A program made the position numbers and the translations under genes. Source: Cunninghamia lanceolata (Eukaryota > Streptophyta > Pinopsida > Cupressales > Cupressaceae). Taken from it: DNA of 64,000 bases. Numbering within the stretch: the stretch's first letter is position 1; each line of letters begins with the position of its first letter. Where the stretch lies: NCBI GenBank assembly GCA_027924645.1, contig BSBN01001688.1, positions 310,001 to 374,000 on the forward strand, in the 5' to 3' direction. Under the pieces are notes generated by a model, which saw only the letters and a program-made list of their open reading frames with translations, searched no databases and was not told the origin of the DNA. Positions 35,718 through 47,230 of the stretch are shown piece after piece.

Positions 35718-37640
35718 ATTTAAAATATTCAATGTTTGATTTAAAATATTAAGGAATTATAGACACGAGCACTACACCTTAAACTAGTCAATCGCTGTCA
35801 CCCTCAGGCCCTTACTTTTCCATAGGAATTTATTTTTTTTTAAAAGGAAGGATTCACCATGGTAATTAATGCATTTACCTATTTTTCATCAAGATTCGCC
35901 AGGATTTTCTACAAATTTCTCGCGATTTAAAAAAATTCGCCAATAAAATTAATATTTTTTCAAAAAAAAGGAAAGATTTGCCAATATAAATTAATATTTT
36001 TTTCCAAAAAAATGAAAGGTTCGCCAAGATTTTATATCTTTTTTAGAGGGGGTTTCTTAAAGTTATCACTGATAAAGAGGCAAAGAATGGAAATGGAATC
36101 ATATTTTAGGAAGTTGTATGAGCAAGAAGGGCTTGTTGTAAAATGGGGAGCTAAAGGGACATGAATTGTATGTAGGGTGGAGCAAAACCTAGCATTTATG
36201 ACACAAAATCCTCCATGGATGAATGGTGGAGTAAACTAGGAGGAAACTAGGAGGAAACTACTTAGAATTATGTCTAAAATCTGTTCATGCTATTCATTTT
36301 TATGTTACTGCTCATCTTGATTAGATTTTTATCAGATTCTTCTTTTTCATATAACACTCTTGTTTGCAAGTTTACTCGCTTCCTTCTTGTTTTGGTGACT
36401 TGTAGGTGCATCTATGGAGCAGTAGTAGCGTTTGGATCAGTCACAGTAGTAGGTAAAAGGAAAAAAATATTCAGGTGTACTCCATTCATCTTTCATCTCT
36501 TTTCATTTCGTCATAATCATTATTTGCAAACACACTTCGATTTGGGGCTTAAAACAAACTCTTGTCTTCATTCACATTTCAAATTAGGCTTAAAACGAAC
36601 CATTATGTTCCATCACACATCTTGACTTGGGATTAAAAAAACAAGAGTCTTCATTGTTTGGTGAACTTGAATGTGAGAGAAGGTGTGTATGCTCTTCTCA
36701 TGCGGTTTGTGCGATCTTGAGAATCAAAAACACCTCTCATCCATTCAATTTCACACCACACATTTGGATTTATTAAAGGGGAAATTAACAAGTGTGAGTG
36801 TGAATCAAGTGTGCGTGTGTATGCTCTCTCCTCGCACCACAAGGTGATCTTGGAGATCAAAAACACCCACTTGGTTTGCTTTTTTCATACCCTTCCTAGG
36901 AGGCCTGCTTGGAGACACACCACTCCAAGGGACGATCTCAACTCTAGCATTCCGACGGAGTATAAATAGTGAGGTGTGAATCAAAAGACACCCTCTTTGA
37001 AAGTTGAAATATTGTCACTCTTGGCTAAGCCCCAAATAACTTTATACCTTTGGGAAGTGAAGGTGAAGGGTGGGTTACCCCTTTCTCTCAACTGTGTGGC
37101 ATTATTCCGCTTTCATTTTATAGAATTGGGCCCCCTGTACCTTGAGTATATTGGGGACATCCTTAGTCAACCTTGTGCATCCTAGAGTAAGACCTAATTG
37201 GCCACACCTACTTGACTAGTCATAGAGCTTGTTGATGTGTCTTCAAGTGCTTGATTAATCATCACATTCTTCAAATTTCAAATTCAAACTTGCTTGTGTC
37301 TTGCATGTGTGTACATGTGTAATCATTTGTTTGAAAATTGCCAAATCAAGCTATAAACACAAACACATAAACAAGTCTTTATAAATAATTCTTTCCAACA
37401 CATTCATCCTACTTGTGATATCATAATCATTCCACATCATCTAATCACTTCATCTTAACCATCCTAATCAAACCCTAATCATATCCTATCATTATCCCAA
37501 TCACTCACATCCAATCACTCTATCCTAATCATTCCTAATCATTACACATCATCATCCTCTTTCTAGTCCAATCAACTTCATCCTAATCATTATCCAAATC
37601 ATTCCACCTCATCATCCTAGTCCTAGTCACACACTAGTCA
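35718..37640 (+). other. Leader-like DNA of a plus-strand retroelement
   Basis: No gene was recognised. Sequence at 36636-36740 is repeated at about 36768-36870 (TGTGTATGCTCT...GATCTTG...ATCAAAAACACC). The same words occur on the minus strand at about 51100-51200, in the leader of the gag at 48.8-50.9 kb. I infer that this is the 5' leader of a related element reading rightward. From about 37430 the DNA is ATCC/AATC-rich. Confidence 0.4.
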
Positions 37641-37642
37641 AA

Positions 37643-38029
37643 ATGATCCTAATCCTAAGCAAGCCTAATCCTAATCACAAGCCCAAACATATACTTCAAG
37701 GAGGCCCTCCCTCTAGTCCTAATGAAGTGACCAATCACAAGCCAAAACTCATACTTCGAGAAGGTCCTTCCTCTAGTTCAAATGACGAGACTAAACCAAA
37801 GCCCAAACTTATACTTCAAGGAGGCCCTCCTCCTAATTCTAATTATGAAAACAATCCAAGATCAAAACTCATACTTGGAGGGGCACCTTCTCCTACTTCC
37901 AATGATGACAAGGATCATGATGGATACCTTGAGGGACAAGATGAAATGCAAAAACTTAAACACATGTGTGACACCATGCCAACATTTGAGAACAAGGTCC
38001 TAGCACCCCAACTCCAAGACCTCATCTAA
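37643..38029 (+). CDS. Repeat-containing ORF of a plus-strand retroelement
   Basis: A 128-codon frame made mostly of four 20-residue repeats of form KPKLILQGGPPPxSNxExN. It ends with an acidic segment (EGQDEMQKLKHMC) before TAA. The frame appears to continue in degraded form downstream. Pro/Ser/Asn-rich spacers like this occur between the domains of some large plant gypsy polyproteins, but no catalytic motif is present, so function is unknown. Confidence 0.4.
   Translation: MILILSKPNPNHKPKHILQGGPPSSPNEVTNHKPKLILREGPSSSSNDETKPKPKLILQGGPPPNSNYENNPRSKLILGGAPSPTSNDDKDHDGYLEGQDEMQKLKHMCDTMPTFENKVLAPQLQDLI
37673..37912. repeat. 60-bp minisatellite, four units
   Basis: Four contiguous 60-bp units start at 37673, 37733, 37793 and 37853 (core AAACTTATACTTCAAGGAGG). 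A unit of exactly 60 bp preserves the reading frame, suggesting expansion inside a coding sequence. Confidence 0.9.
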
Positions 38030-38302
38030 ACACTTCACCAAACACCCCAACCCCTAGATCAATAAACCATACAAAGACTTCAAGCCATCCTTCAAAAATT
38101 TCAACAAATCCAATCACCTCAAATACAACACCTTCTAGTCCAATCCCAATAATTCATAGCCACTTGTCAAATCTAACAAACACAACCACATCATTCATCT
38201 CAATCCTATGTGTGATCCCCTTCCATTTCATACCAACCCAATCCATCCATATGCCAAGTCAATGCCACATCAACACATCAATTCATTCCACAACAAGCAC
38301 AT

Positions 38303-39567
38303 GTGAGCCTAAGTCACCCTTTGCAACAAGATCAAATACCTTTGGGTCCTAAAGCCACCTTTCACAAGGGGGACACCAACCTAGCTCATGCAAGCCATTC
38401 ATTACCTTTACCATCACCTAATCATCCAACTACATGGCCTAAGTTCAATCATTACAAAAGTAAACCCATGGAGTTACCCAAACCCATCAATCTATTCAAG
38501 CCCTTTGATCCTCCATCCAATCAAAGTCAAAGACCTAAGTCTAATCCATCCAATACCCCTCTTGTCCTTCCACCATGGGACCTATCCATTCCTAGTCTTA
38601 ATCCACCTAATCCTAATCGTAAGCCTTCCACTTCCACCACCCATCCACCTATAAAGGATGTGATCCAAAGCCTACTAGAAAGGAGTCAACCATGTCAACC
38701 ATTTCCTATCTTGAGAATGCCAAGAAACCTTCCAACACCATACCTAGTCCTACAAATCCATCATATAGTCCCTAACCCCTTGAACCTATTCAAGAGTCTC
38801 CCCCCATGAGCCCAAGTCAACCTCCATCATGCCCTCATGTTGTTGACCATCTAGAACATGTCAAACCTATCGAAGAGTCATCCACTTCCACCCAAAATCA
38901 AGAGGTATGTCAAGAGCATAATCCTAAACATGTAGAAACATTAGCCCCTAATTCAAGTCAAGATCAAATCACTTCCATCCAATCCATCCATAGCACACTT
39001 AATCCTATCCATGATCAAGCTCCCATCTATGATCAAGATCTCCTCTATGATCAAGAAGGCCATGATGATCCTCTTAGTCAACTTTATGCATTCCATGGTC
39101 AAGAGCTTATCACCCCTTCTATCCATCCTCCATCTAGCTCTGTCCATGACATACAAACATCCACTTGTCATGATGAGACACTTGGCTCCCAAGCATACAT
39201 AAAAGATCAAATCAATACCTTAGATCTTATTGAACACAATGATAATAAAGATCTTAATGATCCTTCATCATCATCCACTATCAACCATGTTGCAAATCCA
39301 TCATATCCCCTTGGTCTATCCACCTTCATCCATGAATGTTCTTCTTTAGGACAACAACACACATTATCCATCACTTCACCTTCTCCATCCAATAATGAAC
39401 TCAAGTCTAGTTCCCAAAGCACACCTAGTCCCATTGTCCATCGCATGCTCCAAAACATGAATTATCAAGGTAAAGGCTTATGCCTTCATGAACAAGGAAT
39501 TTTGGAGCCCATACATGTCAAAATCCCTCCACGCTCATATGGCCTTGGATATACACCCCAAGAATAA
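38303..39567 (+). pseudogene. Low-complexity polyprotein segment with G-patch-like end
   Basis: Two overlapping plus-strand frames (38303-38809 and 38806-39567) form a Pro/Ser/Thr/His-rich region. The second ends with RMLQNMNYQGKGLCLHEQ, a G-patch-like motif (aromatic-x-x-G-x-G-L-G expected; one Gly is Cys here), followed by PRSYGLGY. G-patch motifs of this kind occur after the protease in some plant gypsy polyproteins. The 4-base overlap of the two frames points to one frameshift in a single ancestral ORF. No RT follows. Confidence 0.45.
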
Positions 39568-42500
39568 CAATAAAAAGATGTTGGTACTTCCTCCATGCCT
39601 CCTAAGTCCACCACCTTCCATCATAAATCCTATCATATCCCCAAGATATATGTTGCCATTCCACCTCCACTATCATACAAATGTCAAAATCATGTGACCA
39701 TACACCTTCCACCATCCACTTTACCTCCACTCCTTTCAACTCCTAACATCCGTCCATCCACTTTACCACCACTTCTCCCAACACCTAATATTCCCATCAT
39801 CCAATCCCCTTATCTATTTATCCATAAACCCACTTTTAATCCATCCACCCATAAGTCCTCTAAAAATCCTAATCATGATCAACAAATGTACACATCATCT
39901 AATCATGAATCTTCCACCAAACCCATGGGATTAAAAAATAAAAATTTGGATGCCTCCTTTCATAAAGCCAAAATTCCTAAGGATCCTCATACCTTAGGAC
40001 ATCAATTCAAAAAGTCAAACCAAAATCCATTTAAAAAGCTATCCAAGCCCATACCTCCAAAACAAAAGTAAAAAAGTAAAATGGTTTGGGTACATAAGAT
40101 GAAAGAAAGCAAGTCAAATGAAGCATCCACATCTCAAAAATCCCAAAAATCCTTTTTCATCCAAAAATCCCATTCCATTCCAAAGTCTCAAATTCGTTCA
40201 TCCCACATGTCAAGAAAAAATCATTAAAATACTAAGTCTATGTGTGTGCCTAAACTCCTACATCAACCATCTCCTAAGCAAACATGTCCATTGCTTCCTA
40301 CGCCACCTCCAAATCACAAGCTTTAATGTTTATCACAGTGTGTGCAGCCGTTGGTCATTATTCCTTTCCATACCTCCATCTCCCCACCCTTCATCCATTA
40401 TCCTACATATTTCACCCATCACCTCCCTATGGTCCATGCTTTTGCATAAATCTTTCATCCATCCTTGCATAAGACATACATAATCCACATCATAATCCAT
40501 TTTCTACCTACTCCATCTCACTTTCAAGCAATCCCTTACCAACATCGATGAACATAACGACATTTGACATGGTCCATGTGATGACATCTATCTCTAATGG
40601 GACAATATCACCTTTCATGGAACTAGACACTTGAGCCCCTCCTGTCCATATTCCCCTTCTCCCATCAATAAAGAGAAAAAATAAAATAAAAGTAAAGAGA
40701 AATAATTTCTTCCAATGGTGAAAACCATCCTTGGTGGCGCCTTGGATAAGTACCATGATGAAAACCTGGAAAACAAGCGTCATGTGTAGGTTGATCTTCT
40801 ATGTCACTTACACTTGGGGGCATGTTGTCTCATCCATTCTATCATTTTACATACCATCCTACCATCCTTATCCATTACACCCACATACGTACATCCATCA
40901 TATTGAGTTCATTCATCATCCCTTCTTCCTTTTGATCTTGATAAAGATTGGGGGCAAAATGTTGACATGTGTTTTGGATATCCCTTGATATTCTTCATCC
41001 TTTCCAACCAATTCCATCATCCTATTGTCATGAGCTTTGTCATGTAAAATCCTAAGTATTACACCTAGAATGGGGCATGTTATTCCTATGCAACATAGTC
41101 TTTGGAGATAACATCCTCCCCCTTATGATGCATCCGTCCATTCCATCCCTTATCATCCATCCTTTTGTCCATCCTACCTTCATCCATCCTTACACCTAGA
41201 CTTGGTTTCCCCTTGTCCTTGGTATCTAGCACAAAGGCTACCCAAATTGTCATCCATTGACATTCCAAAACATTCTAAAAACACAAAAAAATCAAAACAT
41301 TTCAAAATCCAAAAAAAAAAAATCCAATATTTTCAAAAATACAAAAAAATCAAAACATTTCAAAAATCCAAAAAAACAAATATTTCCAAAAAATACAAAA
41401 AAATCAAATATCCAACAAAAATCCAAAGCAATAAAATCGTCCACTCATCAATTCAATTCATCTTTATCCATCATCAAATCATTCAATTCAAATCATTCCA
41501 ACCAAATCAATTCTTCCAATCAATTCATCCAAATCAAACAATCAAATTAATTTCAATCATCAATTCTTCAAATCCAATCACTCAATCAAATCACCCAATT
41601 CTTCAATCAATCAAATCATCCTTCAAATCGAATAAAATCACATCACATCAAATCAACTCAACTAATTCAATTCATCCAATCCATTCCAATCAAATCCAAT
41701 CAATTATTCAAATCATTCCAAATCAATTCATTCAATTCTTCCAAATCTTTTCAACTTTAATCTAAAAATCAATCAATCCCAAATCACTTTCATCAAAAGT
41801 AATTCTTCCAATTCAATTTGTCAATAAATTCTTCAAATCTACCAAGTCAATCACATCAATCAATTCTTCCAATCAAATTAAATCAAATCAATCCCATTCA
41901 TTCTATCTAATCATCAAATCAATTCATAAATCAATCCAATCATTCAATTTCAATCAAATCAATTCATCCAAATCAACCACATCATTCCAAGCAATAAACT
42001 CAAATGCAAGTCATCCTTAATCCATACCAATCAAGTTAATCAATCAAGTTAAATTATTCAATCATATTCAATGGTCTTGATCCTAATCTCGACGTAAACC
42101 AAATCAATCAATCAATCAAATCCTGGTGTTGATTCGCATGGCCAACAACACTAGTATCAATCAATCATATCAATTGTCTTATACATGATGTTGCATTGTA
42201 GAAACCAGACCAAGCGTCTTATACAACATGTTTCATTTCCTGAAACCAGACACTATCATCATCATTAATCAATCAATCAATTAATCATTGGTTTACAGCT
42301 TGACAGGGGCAATACCTTGTTTGTTTTTGTATCATTTGTGCATGCTTGCTTGCTTGCTTGTGTGTGTTATCATTTCATCTTGCATTTGTAGCAAATCCAT
42401 TCCTAGCTAAAATTCATATCTTGTATCTAGACAAGGTTGTATTATGCTGGTGCACAAGACATGTCGTCACCTTGGTCCTTATACCTTGGTGCATAACGTC

Positions 42501-42758
42501 TAGTGCTAAATCAAACTTCATAGTTGCTCACTTTATTGCAGCATAACACATCATCCATTTCTTCTATCCATTCACTTATCTTTCTTGACCAATCCCTTTC
42601 ATTTCGAGAGCCTACCCATGTTTGTCCAACCCACCTATCCTCTTGAGGGGGCATCATCATCCCATTTCTTCATCATCCTTTTCCTTTGTCCATTTCCTTA
42701 GCTTCTTTGAAATGATGTTACTTGACATAAATCTCATCATCTCGAACATCATCTCAAA
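39568..42758 (+). other. Non-coding 3' region of the plus-strand element
   Basis: Extremely simple sequence: CCATCC/TTCATCC-rich to about 41200, then AAATCAATCAATTC-type runs at 41260-42130. Open frames here (for example 41202-41765) are Lys/Asn/Ile or Ser/Asn low complexity and are not called. The block 40733-40800 matches the minus strand at about 13480-13545. A polypurine-like ATTGGGGGCAAAA followed by TGTTGACATG at about 40948-40960 may be an internal or older LTR junction. Confidence 0.5.
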
Positions 42759-42769
42759 GAGGGGCAAAA
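42759..42769 (+). other. Polypurine tract before an LTR
   Basis: GAGGGGCAAAA lies directly before TGTAGACAC, the expected arrangement at the 5' edge of a 3' LTR. Confidence 0.6.
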
Positions 42770-43485
42770 TGTAGACACTTAAAATTGTCCATGTCTTGCA
42801 ACATCACCTTGTGAGACATCTTGCAACATTTTGTCCTAGGTCCCTTGCATAATCCCACTCCTAATCCTATCCTAATCACCTAGCCAATTAATTAAATAAA
42901 TCTCATTTATTTAATTAATTCCCCTTTCACATGTCCCAAATAATTCAAATAAAATATTTGAATTATTACCTCACCTTTCACCACAATCAAACACATGTCA
43001 CATGCTACAACTTCCACTTAATACACTTCACATGTCAAACCAATTCAAATAAAATATTTGAATTAGGTCTCCTTTATTCCCCTTCGTACACTTGTCACAT
43101 GACTACAACTCCTCATGGAGTGGGAAACCCTAATTGATCCTAGTCGTCCACATCGCTCAATTAGCCTTTCAATCGCAACCCTTCATTCAAATCAGCCTTT
43201 TCTATAAATCAACCCTCTCACAAGCCATCTTCATGATGTAAAGTTTCCAAGTACTGCTATGCTGCTGGAATGAGCAACCAACATTCCTCCCATAAATAAT
43301 CCTTCAAAATCATGCATTCCTATGCAAGATTGAGAAGAGCAATGGAGATAAACCAAGCGTAGCGTGGAGATTTGGTTTGCATTTGCTTTCATATTTTGAT
43401 TTTCATGCTATCTTGTGCTTGTTAGGGTTTGATAGTTTGTTGTTCATGCATTAACCCTAATTTCTACCCTAACTACAGCCCCAAG
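42770..43485 (+). repeat. LTR of the plus-strand element
   Basis: Begins TGTAGACACTTAAAATTG, like the minus-strand LTR at 53619 (TTTAGACACCTAAAATT). It contains short AT palindromes (ATTTATTTAATTAATT at about 42886-42925, CAAATAAAATATTTG at 42945-42965 and again near 43045) and a TATA-like TCTATAAATC at 43200. The end near 43485 is approximate because no second copy is in the window. Confidence 0.55.
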
Positions 43486-43628
43486 AAGTTTTACAAAAGA
43501 TCCCCGTAGCATCTTTTGCTAGGTTGAATGATGTATCTTCCTTATTCGATTGCATATACACAAATTCCATAGATATAACATTCCAACAATATGAGTTACC
43601 ATCTCTGGAGGTTTAGAAGCAAAATCAT

Positions 43629-44045
43629 CCTCTTCTCATTATTGTTGGAATTAATTCTTTTGGAGTTAAGCACACTCTTATTGACAATGGTTTAGGTCTC
43701 AATGCTTGTGGTGTAGACCTGTTAAACCGTATTAATATTGGTACATCTTTTATCTCCCCTTCTAATCTTTATATTTGTGGCTTTGATAACATTGGTAGAC
43801 AAACACTGGGCACAATCATGTTGCCGATTGAATAGGGCCCTATCACTTTACCTAGCCTCATTCATGTCATGCCTAGTGCATTATCTTATAATCTCCTTCT
43901 TGGTAGACTGTGGATTTATGCCATGGGTACGGTTCCATCTACCTTGCACAAATCGATTAAATTCGTTCATGAACACAAGACTTACACAATTAAAGCTGAT
44001 CTAGATCCTATGCATTATTGTCAGAAAGTCTATGACCCGACCTGA
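43629..44045 (+). pseudogene. Retropepsin remnant (Ty3/gypsy)
   Basis: A plus-strand frame reads VGINSFGVKHTLIDNGLGLN, then LGTIMLPIE, then LSYNLLLGRLWIYAMG and VPSTLHKSIKF. This matches the aspartic protease of large plant gypsy elements in order (active site, flap region, LLGRPWIH motif, VPSTLHQ). The active-site D-T/S-G reads D-N-G, and a TAG at about 43834 interrupts it. It follows the LTR at 42.77 kb after a short degraded stretch and lacks RT downstream. Confidence 0.65.
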
Positions 44046-44229
44046 TACTTCTCGTACTCTCCAAAATCTCATTCCTTCTTCTGTCAAACATGATTCCCCA
44101 TCCTTAACTCCTACTCAAGAAGTTGAAAATGATCTTGATTGATCCTTAAACACATGGCTTGGTGATGATCAGGGCTCCTTAGACTTCACCCCACATAGGC
44201 TTGGTGAATATAAGGTTGACCCTTCTCAC

Positions 44230-44613
44230 TTGGACATTCCCACATTCAACAAGGATCTACATTCGGGTATTAGAATTAATCCCTCTTCTCATGTTAATTC
44301 TTCTACTACTTCTTCTCCAACATGTGCATTGTACACTTCTCATTTTCACAAGGCTAGTGATGTTGATTCTCCTTTTTCTAATTTGGATAGATGTTATGGG
44401 CTTGGATTCAAAATTCTTTCTAAACATGGATACAATGGAAATGGTCTAGGGCACATGAAACAAGGAGTTAAGGTCCCTTTGGAACCTACACCGCACTTAA
44501 ATTATACCGTGGGTTTAGGTTACCGGCCTTATCCTTTGTCTACATCCTCTCCTCCATTGTCTAAGGTCTCTATGGCCTCTTCTCTTAAGAAATCAAACCT
44601 TTCTCAACAATAG
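44230..44613 (+). CDS. G-patch-like ORF after the protease
   Basis: A 127-codon frame with a G-patch-like segment at residues ~56-97 (ILSKHGYNGNGLGHMKQG, then VGLGYRPYP). The protease-then-G-patch order matches the pol polyproteins of some plant gypsy elements, where the motif sits before RT; here RT is missing. It is the second such motif in 5 kb (compare 39440-39560), so it may come from a related element or from a duplication. Probably a non-functional fragment. Confidence 0.45.
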   Translation: MDIPTFNKDLHSGIRINPSSHVNSSTTSSPTCALYTSHFHKASDVDSPFSNLDRCYGLGFKILSKHGYNGNGLGHMKQGVKVPLEPTPHLNYTVGLGYRPYPLSTSSPPLSKVSMASSLKKSNLSQQ

Positions 44614-46105
44614 AAAGGGTTACTTCCTACTTGTAATATTTATGTTTTATCTAAACAAGAGAGTATTTTGTTGAGGCTTCTAAGGCCCGCTTGATCACTC
44701 TTTCTCCTCCTACATGCAAAAAGTTTCCTAAACACAATCAACCAAGACTTCCTTTCTATGCATATCATTGAGTGCTTAGCCATTCCACCAGTGAATTCCA
44801 AGTCTTGAGCAAAAAAATCCAACACCTTCTTGAAACAAGTACTCTCACTCCTGATGTTGAAGCACCCCTCTCTTCTCTACATGACAATGTGATGTTGAGC
44901 ATTGCCTCTATCTGGTTCATTGTTCTTCCTCTATTTTCTCATGAGACGATTGTGTTTCTACCCACTATGTGGCACCTGTAGCTTTCTTTGTTTGCTCATT
45001 TCCATTCATGGTGGTACAATCTCATGTGCAACCATACTTTATTTTTGGTAACAACACAATATTCTTTTTCATGGTTGTCCTCACTTGCATTTTGGGGGTC
45101 AGAGACAACTTGTTAAAGAGGTGTGCATTCTTTCTAAGGATCTCCCCTCCTCTTTCTTTCCCTTTTCTTTACCTTAAAATATTTTCATATTATACATGCT
45201 AATATTTTAAGGGAAGCATATGTTCTGCTCACATGTGCATCCATACATGCACCTTGATTTATTTGCACCCCCTAAGGTGTTGCATATTAATTCACCCCTT
45301 GTGGTATTGTTTATTTAATGCTCCTCAAAGCGTTCACCCTTTGTGGTGTTGTGTTTGATACACTCCCTAAGGCGTTGCTATTTGATAAGCTCCCTGAGGC
45401 TTTAGTTTTTGATATGCTCCCTGAGGCATTAGTAGCATGTGAGCCACCTAGTAGAATACAACTTGCTAGCCCGTGTGCTTCATATGACTTACCCTTTTTA
45501 CATTCATGGTCACCTAGCATAATGTAGCTTGCTAGTCCGTGATCCATGAGGATATTGTGATTTGCATGACTCCTAGCAACAAAGCAAGATAGTGTCTGAG
45601 TCATGTACTCTTCTTCATTCATATTGGTTACTTCCCTGTCTATTTATATGCATTCTTTCCTTGAAGCAATCGATCAACTCATTATATTCTTATCTCCTAT
45701 GAAGAATTCCTCTATTTGTTGGTTTTCTTTATTTTTGTTATATTTTGGAGACGACACATGGTACTAAGACAACCTTTCACATTGAGGTCTCTTTCACTTT
45801 GCCGACTCAAAATTTTTCTTTGTTTGTTATATATGTGTTGTTTATGTTTATATGTATGTTTGTGATGTTCTGACATAGTGGTTTTACAAGTTTTTGCTCT
45901 AACATTATTGTCTTGCAGGTTTTTGTTGTCTAATGTATTTGTTTTGCAGGTTCTCAACCTGGGCACTTGACTCCCCCACTTGAAGAGTCTGCACCCTCTA
46001 CAATATCCTTTTGGTGTTGTGATGTTATTAATTTTTAGTATTTGTCCTTTTACTTTATCATGCATATTCACGTAGTTTTGTAATCCTACTAAAGTAGGGG
46101 CTAAA
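44614..46105. other. Retroelement-derived DNA, no gene
   Basis: No defendable coding region. It includes the ~27-bp array at 45262-45435 and a partial repeat of CACCTAGYAGAATACAACTTGCTAG at about 45440 and 45510. It ends in a polypurine-like AAGTAGGGGCTAAA at 46091-46105. Confidence 0.4.
45262..45435. repeat. ~27-bp degenerate tandem array
   Basis: About six units of the type TTTGATAAGCTCCCTGAGGC plus 7 bases; the last three (from about 45355) are best conserved, earlier ones are degenerate. Confidence 0.75.
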
Positions 46106-47230
46106 TGTAATGTCGTAAATTGCATATCCTTATAGTTTCATGCTATATTTTGGCCTTCCTTTAGTGTCCATTCCCTTAGTTTGTTTGTAGGATCATTTAA
46201 GCCCTTGCATTAGCCTTTTACCTTCCTATGGTGCTTAGGCTTTGTTTCTAGTGTTATCTTTTTGTTAAATTAGTTGTCACTTTTGTGTTAACCTTGTGAT
46301 GTTTTTGTGTCTCCTTGTTTTTGAGCACAAACTATTTGCACACTAGCACTTCGCACAAATGATTGCGTGACGTACTAGCTCAAGTGACAATTTATGTTTT
46401 GTGACTGTTTTTAAGCATTTTTCCACTTGCTTCTTTTTTCCTATCAGAGGTAACAGTTCAAGAATATTTTGAATGGCTCGTTGGCCTCTTCCTTTTCCCT
46501 CCATTCCCTCTTTTTGAATGGATCTTTTTTTCACTTGGGTAATCTTCTTGGCTCTCTTGGATCTCTCTTGCAACTAGCTTGCATGCTATGAAACTCTCAA
46601 GCTCTTCAGCTTTCTATAGTGCTCCTACATCATCTACTTTCAGCTCCTTTGTTCTCTTGACTTCTTCAACCTCTTTAAGGTGATATTGTTCTTGTTTATT
46701 GTTATTGCATATTTTTTTTGTTGTACCCTTGAGCACCTTGGGATCCTCACATCCCTTCTATTTATTTGATTGTAGTTTACACCATTCATACAATCACAAC
46801 TCTTACCATTCCTAAGCACATTTGGGATAGGAGCATTCACACATTTTTATTTATCTATCTATTTGGATACGGTGGAGGTCTAAAGACCAAAGCAAGGGTT
46901 TGACTCAAGAAAACCCCCAAACAACCTCAAACATTTTTCTCGTTTTGTGTTGTACAGGTTGAAGAAGAGGATTTGAATGTGTGAGAGTTTGCTTATTTCT
47001 CCCCTTTCATTTTTTCATTCCATTTCTTTATGCATTATTTTGTCAATTTCTTAGTATATTCTGTTGCTGGGTACTTGTTCTGGTGTTGTATGTTGGCTAG
47101 ATGAGGTTATAGTCCTGAACTTGGTTGTATAGTACGAAATCCCATTATTTTGTTGTCGTACAAATGATAGCTTGATGTGTTGGCATCCTCGGCTGAGACT
47201 CCCACCTTTTGGTGACAGGTTCCTCTATTT
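46106..47230 (+). repeat. Probable LTR (single copy in window)
   Basis: Starts TGTAATGTCGTAAATTGC right after a purine-rich AGTAGGGGCTAAA, the layout of a polypurine tract and 3' LTR. The right end is a guess and no partner copy or target duplication was found. No gene inside. Confidence 0.35.

Noticed and set aside
37430..37640. Regular ATCCTAATCA-type repetition, considered as CRISPR- or telomere-like
   Set aside because: No constant repeat length or unique spacers, and telomere repeat is not matched; simple-sequence drift in a plant retroelement.
40948..40960. Second polypurine-LTR junction (GGGGGCAAAA then TGTTGACATG)
   Set aside because: Not called as an LTR start because the following sequence does not match the LTR at 42770 and no partner copy is visible; noted only within the 3' region.
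41202..41765. 187-codon Lys/Asn/Ile-rich plus-strand frame
   Set aside because: Pure translation of AAATC/CAATC simple sequence; the overlapping alternative frame is equally open.
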